Assembly: GCF_002775205.1 (NCBI RefSeq)
Contig: NC_036457.1
Coordinates: 4,325,650 to 4,389,649 of the forward strand
DNA length: 64,000 nt
Reading direction: 5' to 3'
Source of the DNA: Xiphophorus maculatus
Lineage: Eukaryota > Chordata > Actinopteri > Cyprinodontiformes > Poeciliidae
Positions 13,001-31,969 of the stretch are shown here, one piece after another. Made by a program: the position numbers and the translations under genes. Position 1 is the first letter of the stretch; every line of letters starts with the position of its first letter. Under the pieces are notes generated by a model, which saw only the letters and a list, made by a program, of their open reading frames with translations, made no database searches and was not told where the DNA came from.

Positions 13001-15875
13001 TTAGCTCCAGGTCATCGATGTCCTTCTTCAGCTCAGAGCACTCATCTTCAAGTTTGCGCTTCTTGGCTGTAAGATCTGCATTCAGCTCCTCTTCATCCTC
13101 CAGTCTTTCATTCATCTCTTTCAGCTTGGCCTCCAGTTGAATCTTACTCTTGATGAGCTGTTCACACCGTTCCTCTGCGTCTGTCAGAGTGTCCTGTTCA
13201 GACTGTATCTGCAAGGTCAAATCATTCTTCTCTTGGAGAAGAGTCACTATTTTCTCTTCGAGTTCCTTCCGCCGTCCTTCGGATTTCTCCAGAGCCTCCT
13301 TCACCTTCTTGAATTCATCCTTTATGTTGGCCATCTCCTTCTCGGCCTCTGCGCTCTTCAGAAGCGGTTTAATCTTAAAGAACAGCTTCATCCAGGGCCA
13401 GTTCTTCACACCGAGAAAAGATCGGAGGTTCCACTGAATGACCATCAGGGAATCCCTGCGTTCCACAAGTTTAGCAAACGTCTCCCTCATCAGGATCCCT
13501 CTGGCATTGGCCTGAATCCTGGTGATGATCCGAGAGAGTTGCTCATCTCGCATCTCCTCAAGTGTCCCCAGCAGGCCGGCTTTGAAGAAGACTTTTGTGT
13601 GGCCAAACTTGTACTGGGTGTGGTCGATGTCAAGAGATCCCAGCAGCTTTTCGGCGCTCTTCTTGCAGTCGATGAACTGACCTTCTGGGATCGCGGAGGC
13701 ATTCAAGATTCGGTAGCGTTGCTTGAAGTCTCCATAGAGAACCCGGTTTGGGAAACCCTTCCGGCAGATCCGGATGCCTTCCAGGACGCCATTGCAGCGA
13801 AGCTGGTGCATCACAAGGCAGTTGTCCATGGCGCCTGGAGTTTTCCTCTCATTAGGAATCAGACAACGGACAAAGTGAGGATGAGTGGTCTTCAAGTTAG
13901 TCATCAGCTTGTTGAGGTTCTCCCTGTGGAGAGCAGACACTGTCTGGAATGAAGAACCCTTCTTCTTTGCTCCTTTGCCACCTGATTTTTCGCCACCATC
14001 AGCTCCTGAGTAGCTTGAAAACAGCAGACTCAGCAGCTTTAGAGAGGATTTCTGGTAAAGTCCAACCACCGTTTCATTCAGAGGGTCTTTGTTTTTGACC
14101 AGCCAGCCGCCGATGTTGTAGTCGACTGTACCAGCATAATGAACCAGGGCAAAATGAGCCTCTGATTTCCCTTTTGTTGCCCTCGGCTTCTCAAACATCT
14201 TGTTCTTTCCCAGATGATTATCGTAGAGCTTAGCCTTAAAAGTCTGGTCGCTTGCTTTGGGAAACATACACTCCTCTTCTAGAATCGAAAGAATCCCCAA
14301 TGGCTTTTCGATCAGGTCAATACAGGCCTGGAGATCCATCCCAAAGTCAATGAACTCCCATTCAATCCCTTCTTTCTTGTATTCTTCTTGTTCCAGGACA
14401 AACATGTGATGGTTGAAGAACTGTTGCAGTTTCTCGTTTGTGTAGTTGATGCACAGCTGCTCGAATGTGTTGAAATCAAAGATCTCAAAACCAGCAATGT
14501 CCAGAACTCCTATGAAGTACTGACGGTGCTGCTTGGTGTCCAACGACTGGTTGATTCTCACCACCATCCAGCTGAACATCTTCTCGTACACTGACTTGGC
14601 CAGTGCACCGATGGCATAGTAGACTTGATCCACACTTTGGCCCTTGGTGACATATTCATTTCCAACCTTCACTCTGGGATGGCACAGCCCCTTGATGAGA
14701 TCTGCAGAGTTCAGCCCCATTAGGTAAGCTGATTTATCTGCAGCCTCGGTACTGTCCGGTTCAGCCTGCTCCTCGCGCTGCTTCTGTTTGAACTTCATGT
14801 TGCCGTGGTGCATGATGGCACCGGTCAGTTTGTAGACGGCTGTTTTCTCCTCAGCAGTGAAGCCTAGCACATCGAAGGCACTGTCTGTGGCCATAAGCTC
14901 CTCAGAGTCGTTAATGGAGGCGACCGTTACCTCTCCTTGGGAGATGTAGCAGTAGTCGTACGGGTTGTTGGTGATGAGCAGCAGATCCAGCAGCTCAGGC
15001 TTCTGGTTGGACAGGATCTGGTAGAAGATGTGGTAGTTCCTCTCAGCCTTAAGCTGGAATGTAACACGGGACTTCTCCAGCAGGTACGTCTCGATGTCGG
15101 CCGATGACAGTTTCCCACTTGTGCCAAAGTGAATCCTGATGAATTTTCCAAAACGAGACGAGTTGTCATTTCTCAGCGTTTTGGCATTGCCAAAGGCCTC
15201 GAGTGCCGGGTTTGCCTGGATGATTTGATCCTCCAGAGTCCCCTTGCTGCTGTCCTTTTTGGCTCCGCCTCCAACCGCAGCGATGCTGGCGAAGTACTGG
15301 ATGACCCTCTTAGTGTTCACCGTTTTTCCTGCACCAGATTCTCCGGTGATGAGGACAGACTGGTTCTCCCTGTCGGTCAGCATGTACTGGTAGGCGTTAT
15401 CGGAGATGGAGAAGATGTGAGGGGGCGCTTCGCTCCTCTTCTTACCCCGGTAGGCTGCCACCACCTCCGAGTCATAGACTGGGAGCCACTTGTAAGGGTT
15501 GACGGTGACGCAGAAGAGCCCAGAGTAGGTGTAAATCATCCATGCGGCGTAGCGCTCTTTGAGGTTAAACAACACTGCCGGCTCATGGAGGAACGTAAAC
15601 ATCGCCATGTCTTCGATTTTATCAAATTTGGGTGGATTCTGGGGATGAACATCCGAATCCTTCACCGTCACTGTGGTGCCGTCTTCCTTCTTGACGGTCA
15701 CCATGCTTCCTTCTTTGCTGACAATCTGTCCTTTTATGTACTCCACTTTATCATCCACAACAAAACATTCAGTCTTGATGTCAAACGGTCGGGTCTGAGC
15801 CTCCAGGCGCTCCTTCTCAGACTTCCTCAGAAAAGGGGCAGCCTTCCCAAACTCAGCCATCAGAGCATCACCCAT
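10071..15875 (-). CDS. Sarcomeric myosin heavy chain, cardiac/slow (MYH6/7-like), intronless
   Basis: One frame of 1934 codons from ATG 15875 to TGA 10073-10071, without stop or frameshift; human cardiac beta-myosin is 1935. All motor parts are present: SH3-like N-terminus, P-loop GESGAGKT (about residues 178-185), switch I ([10 protein letters not shown]), switch II (DIAGFEIFD), a lysine/glycine-rich loop 2 ([14 protein letters not shown]), the actin-binding and reactive-thiol helices ([16 protein letters not shown]), the light-chain-binding lever ([19 protein letters not shown]), the conserved head-rod proline (FFKIKPLL, near 838), then about 1080 residues of heptad coiled coil. The product would be a thick-filament ATPase motor of muscle. 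Vertebrate sarcomeric myosin genes normally have nearly 40 exons, so a complete ORF without introns implies retroposition or cDNA-mediated intron loss. The intact ORF and upstream muscle motifs suggest function. The MYH6/7 call comes from remembered similarity. Confidence 0.95.
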   Translation of the reverse strand: MGDALMAEFGKAAPFLRKSEKERLEAQTRPFDIKTECFVVDDKVEYIKGQIVSKEGSMVTVKKEDGTTVTVKDSDVHPQNPPKFDKIEDMAMFTFLHEPAVLFNLKERYAAWMIYTYSGLFCVTVNPYKWLPVYDSEVVAAYRGKKRSEAPPHIFSISDNAYQYMLTDRENQSVLITGESGAGKTVNTKRVIQYFASIAAVGGGAKKDSSKGTLEDQIIQANPALEAFGNAKTLRNDNSSRFGKFIRIHFGTSGKLSSADIETYLLEKSRVTFQLKAERNYHIFYQILSNQKPELLDLLLITNNPYDYCYISQGEVTVASINDSEELMATDSAFDVLGFTAEEKTAVYKLTGAIMHHGNMKFKQKQREEQAEPDSTEAADKSAYLMGLNSADLIKGLCHPRVKVGNEYVTKGQSVDQVYYAIGALAKSVYEKMFSWMVVRINQSLDTKQHRQYFIGVLDIAGFEIFDFNTFEQLCINYTNEKLQQFFNHHMFVLEQEEYKKEGIEWEFIDFGMDLQACIDLIEKPLGILSILEEECMFPKASDQTFKAKLYDNHLGKNKMFEKPRATKGKSEAHFALVHYAGTVDYNIGGWLVKNKDPLNETVVGLYQKSSLKLLSLLFSSYSGADGGEKSGGKGAKKKGSSFQTVSALHRENLNKLMTNLKTTHPHFVRCLIPNERKTPGAMDNCLVMHQLRCNGVLEGIRICRKGFPNRVLYGDFKQRYRILNASAIPEGQFIDCKKSAEKLLGSLDIDHTQYKFGHTKVFFKAGLLGTLEEMRDEQLSRIITRIQANARGILMRETFAKLVERRDSLMVIQWNLRSFLGVKNWPWMKLFFKIKPLLKSAEAEKEMANIKDEFKKVKEALEKSEGRRKELEEKIVTLLQEKNDLTLQIQSEQDTLTDAEERCEQLIKSKIQLEAKLKEMNERLEDEEELNADLTAKKRKLEDECSELKKDIDDLELTLAKVEKEKHATENKVKNLMEEMASQDENILKLTKEKKALQEAHQQTLDDLQSEEDKANSLTKAKAKLEQQVDDLEGSLEQEKKVRMDLERSRRKLEGDLKLTQETLMDLENDKQQLEEKLKKKDFEVSQIISRLEDEQVASVQLQKKLKENQARIEELEEELDAERAARAKVEKQRSDLSRELEDISERLEEAGGATSVQVEMNKKRDAEFQKLRRELEESTLHHEATAATLRKKHADSVAELGEQIDNLQRVKQKLEKEKTELKLELDDLVSNMESVVKAKSNIEKMCRTMEDNMNEYKSKYEEAQRTTNDLTTQKAKLLTENGELGRQLEEKECLISQLTRGKNSYNQQVEDLRRQLEEEVKAKNALAHALQSARHDCDLLREQYEEEQEAKAELQRALSKSNTEVSAWRTKYETDGIQRTEELEEAKKKLVQRLQEAEEAIEAVNAKCSSLEKTKHRLQNEIEDLMLDLERSNAASAALDKKQRTFDKILAEWKQKFEESQCELEASQKEARSLSTELFKLKNAYEESLDQLETMKRENKNLQEEISDLTEQLGEGGRSAHELEKIRKQLEQEKAELQSALEEAEGSLEHEETKILRAQMEFNQMKADIERKLAEKDEEMEQAKRNYQRMLESLQSSLESETRSRNEALRVKKKMEGDLNEMEIQLSQANRQAADAQKQVKTLQAFLKDAQLQLDDTQHGNDDLRENIGLLERRSNLIQAELEEVRAALEQTERSRKLAEQELTDTTERMQLLHSQNTSLINQKKKHEADLLSLQNELEDAIQENRNAEEKAKKAITDAAMMAEELKKEQDTSAHLERMKKNMEQTIKDLQHRLDEAEQIAMKGGKKQLQKLEARIKDLENELEAEQKRGGESVKALRKYERRIKELTYQTEEDRKNMARLQDLVDKLQLKVKSYKHAAEEAEEAANANMAKLRKLQHELEEAEERADMAESQVNKLRAKTRDGSSKKGLDD

Positions 15876-15959
15876 GGTGGATGGTAGACAGAAGAACAGC
15901 TAGAGAACGAAACGTTTCACTTCCAGTCCCTCTGCAGAACTGCAGCATGATGAAGACGA

Positions 15960-16030
15960 CACGGATTTAAAAATCCTCCCTTTGGACCAAATTAGGAGAT
16001 ATCTGGTGAGACAGAAGCAGCTGCAGATCT
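15960..16030 (-). promoter_or_regulatory. Muscle promoter module: TATA-like box, CArG box, E-box
   Basis: Upstream of the myosin ATG (15875), on the minus strand, lie a TATA-like ATTTTTAAAT (about 15965-15974), a perfect SRF CArG box CCAAATTAGG (15987-15996, CC(A/T)6GG) and a CAGCTG E-box (16018-16023, MyoD-class). CArG plus E-box plus TATA within 60 bp is a known arrangement of striated-muscle promoters. An alternative is that the ATG exon begins at 15899 after the acceptor cgttctctag, which would place this module in an intron. Confidence 0.5.
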
Positions 16031-16199
16031 AAATATGTCTCTGAGCGCACCATGAGGGCAGATTCTGGACCTTTGGGTGTTGCAGTCCTTTTGAGGGGAA
16101 CCAGAGAATCACTGCTTATCTGTTTGCTGATAGACGGTCTTCGTTTAGACTCCAGTGTAACTCTCAAACATCTCCTCTAGTAACTAGAGAAGAAAACAT

Positions 16200-19100
16200 A
16201 ATACTTTTCAAAATAATGCATAAAACCTATTAGAATTTACCTTTTCATTCATGGAAGAAAAGAGATTTGAGTAGGCTAAGGTTAGCGACTATTAAATCTT
16301 CCAAAAGTAATTTATGTAAACTGAGATTTAGATTTCATGTATCATCTGGTTATGTGGTTGACCATTGATTTTTTTATGTATATTTGATTGATCACATTTC
16401 TGTGCAAAATATTATATAAGTGAAAGAAAATGACCTCAAGTAATACAAAAATATTATTGTTTTTATTTTACAAAATTAAAATGAACTGAATTGAATCTAA
16501 AAGATATTTTCAAAGTTACTTAACTTTATCCGATAATCACTTTTCTATTTATTTCAGTGGATAAATGACATCAACACAGAAATCAGATTTAAAAGTTATC
16601 TTTTCTCTGCTTTTTAAAATTGTATTCACTTTTTGACATTTATAAACACATTGATCATATCCCTCTGTTTTGGTTCAATAGGTTCTTAAATGTCAATTTT
16701 GTTTCTTTTACAACACAAAACAAAAATCAAGAAATTTTAAAAGGGAAACATGTATGCACAATTTTAAAAAAAGGCCATACGGAGCTAAATTAGGGCCATT
16801 AAATTTATTTTTTAAAAAGAAAATAAATTGAAACTGGAAAAAAATAAATGTAAACTGAAAAATAATTTTGAAATGGAAATATAATTTCTTAGACTGAGAA
16901 AACCCTGAACCTGAAAATTGGTTTTTAAGCTTTTTTCAGTTTCCATTTTTATATTCAGTTTCAAAATTATTTTTGATTTCACTTTATTGCCCTGATTTAG
17001 CCCCATACAGTCAAGTTTGTTTTAAAAAAGTTGAAACTGAAAATAAAATTTAAACTGAAAAATTATTTTGAAACTGAAATGAAAAATTTAACCTGAAAAA
17101 AACCCACTGAATTTGAAAATGCAGTTTTTAACTATTTTTTCAGTTTCAAACTTTATTATTCTAATTTAGCTCCATACAGCCCTATAGAGAGAGTAAATGT
17201 TGGTTATTCTTGCAAAAACTTCATCACTTTAAAATAAGAGATTTTTATGATTTTCTGCTAATCATCCTTTTCCATCATGAAGTAAATAAGTCCTTCTTCT
17301 CCTTTCCTTCCTAATCCTGTTTATCTCCATGGTGACGTCCAGCTACATGTTTAATTTTGATCTTGAGTGAAAGACAATTTTAACTTGAGGGCTTTTTGTA
17401 TGTTGCCAACAAGATAAAAAACCAAATATTTATCCCTCTTAAGCCGTCCTTCAGGCATGCATCCAAGAAAAACAAACCGTTTGTGATACAATACAAGCAG
17501 CTGCATTAAATTAAAATAACAAAGTCACATCTGACATTTTATCAAAAGCTACTTTAACCTTTTAGGACAAGAGGAAACATGTTTCTGTTAATTGCTGATA
17601 TGGTGAGTGGTCTGTGATGAGCCGAAGAGTTTGTGTCTCTTTATCTCCAACTCTTCAGTCTGGAAATAGAAACCTGACGGGTTTTATCTGCAGCCTCAGA
17701 GATGTGTTGGTATTAATCTGCTGCAGCTGTTCTGTTCAGGAAAATTATTTTCAGATTACGAAACCAAGGGATTCTTTATTGGATCAGAGATTTTGTTGTT
17801 CACAAGAAGAAACCCAGAAATCAACCCAACCTGATCAGGAAATGTGTGAATTTCTGCCTTAGTTCATGATCTGAAGTAACCAAACAAACATTTGATTCTC
17901 TGAACTTGGCAGAAAAGTTGATGCAATGATCACACAGTTGATTTATTAAAATAAAACATAATTCCTTTAAAACCCCTTAAACTTCAACATTCCAGTATCC
18001 TGAGCTCCTCCTCTATGTCCTAAAAAGAAGAGGTCACCAGTTTGACCTCACACGGACCTGAAAATGTGTCATTAAGATGCCGCTCCAGCAGGTGGCAGTA
18101 GAGTTCAGCTGTGCAGGAATATAAATGTATAAATATATACATATTCCGTTCTGCAGAATATGTGGTGAAACTTAGAAACTGACGTATTCAGATGCTCTCC
18201 ATCCAATCTGAGCTGGAGATCATCAAAATTTGTGGTTTTAATCGAACAAAAGGGGAAAATACTGAGAGGGTGTTACATCCTCCTAACGTTTGTTAGGAGA
18301 TGTAAGTGGAAAATGTTCATGTTTATAATTTATATCAAACATCAGCATCATTATGAGATAAATCTGTTTTTTAAATGGAATTAAATAATCCTCATTGTTG
18401 AATGAACATCTAGACTCAAATGTTTATGGAAACCCATTTTCTTCAAAATTACATAAATAAATTAATAAAGCTCCCAAAATAAAAAATATATATTTAAAAA
18501 ATATTTATTTTGTTTTTATTTCATGATTTGGTTGAGTATTTGCTAATAACACTATCTAATTTTGACTAAAATGGCTCTCCATACATGTTGCTCCCGCTTC
18601 ACTTATAAGTCTAACCTGATGGTTTATTAATGAAAATTAAATCATTTTTGGTTTAATGTAATATTGCTCATAAAATAGCAGAACCTAAGCAGAAATTGAC
18701 AATCTGACAGAAGAACACTGATGATTATTCAACATTTCCCTTATTTAAAAAAAAGCTCACAAACGTCAAAATGTGAACAAGTGCAAATGTTAATAAATCA
18801 ATATAATTACAAATAAACTGAAATATTTCTGATGATAGGAGAAATTATTGTTTAATTTCTCAGCTGTTTGTTAATTAGATCAACATGAAATGTGATTTGA
18901 TCTGAAATCAGAATAAAAACCTGATTTATTTTATTCCAATTTGTTTGGAATTGTTTTTATTTTAACTGAAAATGTCAATTTAAGAATTAGAGCTGCAAAA
19001 TTAGAAAGAACATGAAATGTTTTAAAAGCTCAAATTCAGGTTGAAGTCTATAAAAAATAAAATCAGCTGCAGCAGCCGCCGCTTTGAGTTCAGAGGATAT

Positions 19101-19400
19101 TTATCCTGGAAGCGGTAATCTGGAGTTTGACCCCTGACCTCCGGACCTTCGCTGCACATCGCCTCCCTTCTATTTCCTGCCTGAAACACTGAAAAGGTTC
19201 CTCAACATCTCTATAAAAATAAAATAAAAAAGTAAAAGTAAAATGAAAAAGAAAATAAAAGTAAAAAAATAAATGAAAAAAATAAAAGTAGAAAGAAAAC
19301 ATGTGGTCCTTCTGAAGCTCCAGGTAAATCCTGAGGTTAGTCTTTAATGTGGTCTCAGGTGTATTACGTAAATCCTGAAGCATCAGGTGTGATCCCAGGT
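16200..19400. other. AT-rich intergenic DNA between the myosin gene and pak6
   Basis: No exon with coding support. It contains foldback repeats at 16770-17190, a sequence at about 18185-18230 ('tctccatccaatctgagctg') that resembles the transposase end of Tc1-like elements, and an A-rich run near 19210-19290. The pak6 3' UTR must lie in the right part; no unambiguous polyadenylation site was chosen. Confidence 0.5.
16770..17190. repeat. Foldback/MITE-like repeats with GGAGCTAAATTAGGG ends
   Basis: 'catacggagctaaattaggg' at about 16779 has inverted partners near 16988 (tgatttagccccatacag) and 17159 (ctaatttagctccatacag). The interior is a run of gaaactgaaaa-type repeats and their complement. 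A further end copy (tatggagctaaattagggtc) is at about 19933. Confidence 0.55.
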
Positions 19401-19455
19401 GAGTCTCAGGTGTGACCCACCTGAGGATCCTCCAGTCTGTGGCTCCAGGTGAGGC

Positions 19456-26358
<6,903 letters not shown>

Positions 26359-26419
26359 CGCCACGGAAATGCAGCGCCGGCCGCCGGACCGGACCCGGGG
26401 GAAGCGACAGGAAGCGGCG
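26359..26419 (-). other. pak6: 5' UTR part of the first coding pak6 exon
   Basis: On the minus strand the acceptor tgttttccccttcgcag ends at 26420, 61 bases before the ATG at 26358, indicating that pak6 has upstream non-coding exon(s). Confidence 0.55.
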
Positions 26420-27646
26420 CTGCGAAGGGGAAAACAGCAGGCGTGACGCCAGCCGGGCCGAGACATGATGAGACGCTGAAGGCAGGCGGAGAAGTGGCGG
26501 CTGCTCTTCCTGCTCAGGTGACTCACCTGAACCGGGTCACATGACCCGATCCTCAAACCGACCAAGCAGCCCGGGTGAGATCTCACCTGTCTGCATCAGT
26601 GACTGCAGGAATCTGGAGTGTTTGCAGCTGACCTCTGACCTCAGAACCAGATGGTATTACCAGAGATCGGATCGGTTCTGAACCACATTCTTCCAGAACC
26701 CGAGTCCGTTTGACTGTAAGCACTTCCTGTCTGGGAGGGAAGCCGGCTCACTTCACAGGGTGTAAATACTTTTGTGACTGAACCCATTTGGTGTCAGTCT
26801 GTCATCAGAACCAGGATCCATTCAGGTTCTGATCCAATTCATGGAAGACGCTCACGACTCTCAGCTTCTCCACAGAATCTCCAAAAATCTGACCTGTGGC
26901 TTTAAGAAGCTCAGATTTGATCTGCCTGCTGTCCTAAAGCGGCCCGTTTGGACCGCTTGTTAGTGGCTCAGGCGGCTCTGCTGGAATGTTTTGGGTTTGA
27001 ATGCCGACCCGGTTCTGCAGGTTCTGTCCTGGCTTCCTTCAGCCTGATGTACAGGCTGGGTTCACGGTTCTGGTTCCGGTAATCTGACTCGGCTCATTAC
27101 GGACTGTCAGGTGAGAGTTTGGATCAGTTTGGATCGGTTCTGATTGGTTTGGATCGGCGCCAAAATGTGAATGTTTCTGGATGATGAAGATGAGTAATGA
27201 GTCTCTGTGGATGTGATGAAGATCAGCAGCAGACCGATTCGGGACAAAGTCCAGAACCAGAGAGACGACGATGAAACTCATCATCATCATCATCATCGTC
27301 ACAGAACCCGTCTGACAGAATGAATCATTCTGACGGATCTCAGAAAATCCCGACCTAATCTCAGAAACTTCAGAACAAACATGACTCAAAGTCTCTGACC
27401 TTCGTCAGTCAGAACCAGCTCCAGAACCGGCTCTGAGGTTCTGGGTCTCAGCAGAACCTCAGCAGAATCATCACCCACACCCGGACCAGAGGAGAGCCTT
27501 CCCAGGACCCAAAAGAATCTATTTACTCATTTAAAGAACCCAAACAAAGACTCTTTGTCATCCAGAACCTTCAGGTCCAGTTACCCCTCACCGGGCCTCA
27601 GAGGTTCTGCTCTGATGCAGGACAGTCTGACTTCCTGGGTTCTCAC

Positions 27647-27728
27647 CTGTTGGGGCGTTGATGTTCCTCAGCCTCGGGTCGGCCCGACCCGGCCCGGTTT
27701 GGTCCGAACCTCCTCGCTCCACCTCAGC
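27647..27728 (-). other. pak6: Probable 5' UTR exon of pak6
   Basis: On the minus strand an 82-base segment is bounded by acceptor tttcctacag and a strong donor AACAG|GTGAGA. It contains no ATG and is GC-rich, fitting a leader exon spliced to 26419. Transcript data would decide. Confidence 0.45.
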
Positions 27729-30700
27729 CTGTAGGAAACACAGAGAGGATGAAGCATCATCATCATCATCACCAGGCTCTGCTGACCGGATCGGATCGGA
27801 TCGGATCGGATCGGATCATCCACATCCTCCTCCACTCCCTGACAGCAAACAGGAGGAAGAGGAGGAGGAGGAGGAGGGGGCGGAGCTTAGGGATTCCCTC
27901 TGCACCAGAAAAATAAAACTATAAGGTCATGAAAACGTTTAGCGAGGGAAGTAGCTCAGCTATGCTAGGTTGACTTTGACAACTGGAACATGTAGAGGTG
28001 CTGCAGAATTTGGATTTTCGGTTTAGTTCAGCGTTTTCATCTCCAACAGCGAAACGCTGCAGGAAAACGACTCTTAACTTCATGACAGCAGCTTCACCGT
28101 TTTATACCTGAAAGGCTAAAAACCAACTTCAGTTCCTTCAGTGACTCTTTGTGTGGTGAATTTGAGATTCTGCAGCTTCATAAGATAAAAATGTAAAGAC
28201 AGAAATTATGATAAAGAGAGAGAACATGTAAAACTTACAGCAATTATTTTAAAAAAATGAAAATATTTAATAACATTTTTGATGCTTTAACATTAATTTG
28301 ATAACCTTGTTATAGTTTATGTCTAATTTCTAGCTAGTTTTATTTACTTTATCTTAATTGGGTTTAGTTAAACTATCTTAGGCTGAAGTTTATATTCTGA
28401 CTGAATTTATTTGTTATTTCTGATCAAACGAGGATGTTTCAGTTCCCCTCATCTTTCTTCTCCAGCGGAGCGTTAATAAACCGATGCTGCTTGTTTGCCT
28501 GCAGGATACAGAGGATCAGCTGGTTACCTGCACACCAGGTGTGTGAGGGGTGTGTGTGTGTGTGTTTTCAGGGTGTGACTCACCAACATACCAGAGGAAT
28601 CTAACTCTACATGACCAGACAGCTCCTGTCTCTGACTGGAAACCAGCCTGGAAATCAGACTGGAACCAGTGACTGCGCTGTGAGAGCGCCCTCCAGTGGC
28701 AGCTGGGGGATGGTCATAACTGAAAACACGTGGTCAGGTGATCCATCCGTTATTTGAGTCTAAATATGAAGTTAGATGTTCTCTACAGCTTGAAGAAGAA
28801 ACGAGTCTCCAGAGCAGAAAGTTTAGTGTTTCCCTTTTTAAACCACATTTCACTGTAACTTCGCCGAACCTCCAAAGTAGCTCTTAAAAAATGTTCCTGT
28901 TTATGGTCCTCAATAATGAGATGGTTTTACTCCCTTGGGGTTGGAAAAGGAAGATTTTAGACCAAACTGGACTCACTCTGAAAAAGTCTAAACTGCCTCA
29001 AGTTATTTTTACAACTCAGATAAGTGCAAAACTCTGTTAAAACGGGCCTAAAGTTAGATGTGAACATGTTAGTCAGAATAAATATCCGCACTGAAACAGT
29101 TCAAATGTTGATCAGAATCTCAAACCTACATCTGTGCATTAGGGCTGATATAACAATGAGTACATTTCCACCAAAAAAGACAAAAACGCAGAAAATTTTA
29201 GATAAACCTCAGAAATTTACTAGAAAAAATACATGGAAACATCTGAGTTTCAAAAGTAACAAGATGTTTGACTTTTGGAGAAAAAAATTTGCTTCAACAT
29301 TTGAGGATTTTTAAACTCATATTTCTTCTTGAAAATTTCTGAGAATTATCTCAAAATTTCTTCGTTTTTGTCAGTTTTGCTCCTTTTTTTCTACCAACAG
29401 CAGAGCCAACCTGGAACCCAACCATTAAAGAGAAGAAATCATTTCAGTCATAGAGACGTGGCAAAGAAAGTCTGAAACTGATGCAGAGCTGATCAGAATC
29501 AACCTGAAGCCTGATCCAGGTGGAACCTGGCTCCTCACCCAGTGACCGCTGACCGGACCAGAACTCCCAAAATAGTCCAGGAACCATTCAAAAGCTACAA
29601 ATAGAGGAAAAATCCCCAAACCATCAACCGTCAGACAGAATCTGTTCATGTGTTGCTACAAACTACAGGACAGTAATAATACCTGCTACCAGCCAGAGGT
29701 TTAGTTCACCTAAAGGTCATAATCTGTCTCTGTACGAGGCGCCAACTGGTCCAAACTGGGATCAGAACCAAAACTAATGCAAATGAAATCTCCAAATAAC
29801 AATAATATGTCAATTTATGATCATTTATTGCCATAATTAACCAAGAATTATGGTCAATTATCATGAATTAAACGAATCGGTTGGAAAATATCGTTATTGT
29901 TTGTCCAGCGAGCCAAAGCTTTCCACCAGTGACCAACAGGGGGCGCCACGAGCAGCACGAAAACAAAACAAACGAGTTTGTGCAGAAAATATTGAGAAAG
30001 TTTAGCGGATTCCGCAGCAGCTGTGCATTAGAGACCCGACATCTGCAGGCCCGTCTGTGGGCCGAACCAGAACCATCAGAACCGCGTTAGACCCCCAGCA
30101 GATAAACACTGCAGCTGGGCTGGCAGAGCAGAACCTCAGAGTTCTGGAGACCCGGCCCGGTCGCTCAACTGGATCCTGAACCAGGTCAGACATGGAGCTG
30201 CTCTCAGATCAGTTAGCAGCCGTTCATTCATGCGGATCAGTTTACAGCAGCACATCCGGGCGGGACGGGGTTCGAACCAGATCCGGTTCCGACCCGGTTC
30301 TGACTGACCGCTCTCAGCTCCAGATGTTCTGTCAAAGTTCTGCTGAGAACCAACAGGATGAACTAAAAACTGTTTTTCTCTTAAAAACAGAGAGCTGAAC
30401 GGTTCTGATCCGTTTGAGTTGGATCCGGTTCCGCCTCAGGTGTATTTACCTGGCCGTAGAGTCCAGGTGGGTCCAGATCCTGCCGCGCGCTCTGCCTCTC
30501 TCCGCTGCTCCTCTCTCTCCTCCCCCACATCTCCTGTCTCACCTTGTCCCAGGTAAGTGGGCGGAGCCTGCAGATCAGGGACAGACTGGAGGAACTCCGT
30601 GGTTTTGGTTTTTATTATTATTTAAAATTTAGTGGAAGAAGGAAGTGTGAGGTCAGACTCTCTGAAGCCCACCGGCCCAGTTCGTGTTAAGTAGCGGCAG

Positions 30701-31900
30701 TTTGTGTGGATCTGAAGCCCGGGATGAGGCGCAAGGAGCGGCGGCCTCAGGCGGGGTGAGGAAACAAAGAGGAGGCTCCCTCCGGTCGGTGCAGGCGGCA
30801 GCATGCCCGGTTCTCCCTGCGGGCTCAGCAGGACGTGACTCAACAGCCCGAACCGCCCAGTTACCCGCCTAAAGCTCCGAACCTCAGCGCATCTTGACTA
30901 CAGATGAAGAAATGATGTTGGTCTGAAGCTTTAAACTTATTAAATAATTCAATTCATATGAATCTTTATAGTTCACTTAGTTATAAAAACCTTCAATAAA
31001 TATCTGAAAACTACAACAGTGTATGAAATAAAAAGGATTAAACTCAGAAACTTTCCAGGAAAATCATGGAAATTTCTGAGTTTCAAAAAGGTGAAAAATT
31101 ATCATAAAAATGGCTGAAATAAAATGGAAATTTTTTAGAATTTTCAAATTCAAACGTTTTTAGAAAAAAAAACTTGGACATTTTTTAGTTTCAAAAAGTC
31201 AAAAACTGAGAAATTTTCAGATTAATCTCAGAATGGTTTTTAGAAAAAAAATGGGAATTTTTGAGTTAAATTTGTTTTAATAAAAACCCAGAAATTTTCT
31301 AGGAAAAACGTTTGAATTCTAGAAGTTGAAATTTTGCTAGAAAAATAAGAAAACTTTTAGATTAATCTAAGAAATGTTCTAGAAAAGACAAGAACATTTA
31401 TGAGTGAAAAGTCAAATTAAAAAAAGTTTCAAACAGCTGAAAATTTGCTAGCAAAAAACTCATAAATTTTGTGATTAAGCTAAAAGATTTTCAAGTATTA
31501 AATAGAAAATTTTTAAGTTGGAAAATTCGAACATTTTCTAGAAAACCACTTAAATTGTGAAATAAATATTAGAAATGTTCTAGAAAAGAATAAATCTTTG
31601 ATAAAAAAGTGAAAAATTTAAAGTTAAATTTTTTTCTTTATCTCTGAAAAACCTCAGAAATTTTGGGGATTATTCTCAGAAATTCATTTGAAAAAATAAA
31701 ACCATGGAGTTTCAAAAGTCAATTTTTTTTTCCAAACAAAATTCTGATAATATCAAATTGTCAGAGTTTTTTTTTCAGAAATGTCTGAGAATAATCTCTG
31801 TTGACAGGAAAAGATTTTTCTACAGCGGTCCTAACACGGCCTCGTTACAGCGCCCCCTGCTGGTTTCATGATCAAATGAATAAGCCAAACAGCGGCTGCA
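27729..31900. other. Region upstream of pak6 and downstream of bub1b
   Basis: No coding exon supported. Contents: (ATCGG)6 at about 27784-27813, a GC-rich block at 30450-30880 that could be a promoter, dense CAGAACC/GGTTCTG motifs (26650-27600, 30040-30480), and a long run of decayed AAATTTTCTAG/TTTCTGAG repeats at 31040-31800. Confidence 0.45.
31040..31800. repeat. Decayed AT-rich tandem repeat (cagaaattttctagaaaa type)
   Basis: Many diverged units alternating 'ctcagaaattttctagaaaa' and 'tgagtttcaaaaagtcaaa'. Related stretches occur at 4130-4260, 9280-9560 and 29160-29380. Confidence 0.5.
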
Positions 31901-31920
31901 ACAAATAGTGTTTTACTTTA

Positions 31921-31926
31921 TTTATT
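31921..31926 (-). terminator. bub1b: Polyadenylation signal of bub1b
   Basis: AATAAA on the minus strand, 44 bases past the TGA; implies a very short 3' UTR. Confidence 0.55.
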
Positions 31927-31969
31927 AATGAAACCAAATATTAAACAGACAACATGACACACAGATGCT

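Noticed and set aside
10176-13952. Many long leucine/serine-rich + strand frames opposite the myosin rod
   Set aside because: Antisense shadows of the coiled-coil codons (Glu/Lys/Leu) with no independent support.
30414-30632. Plus-strand exon ending at the strong donor cccag|GTAAGT near 30551
   Set aside because: No matching downstream exon or recognisable product; could be a non-coding antisense transcript but cannot be supported.
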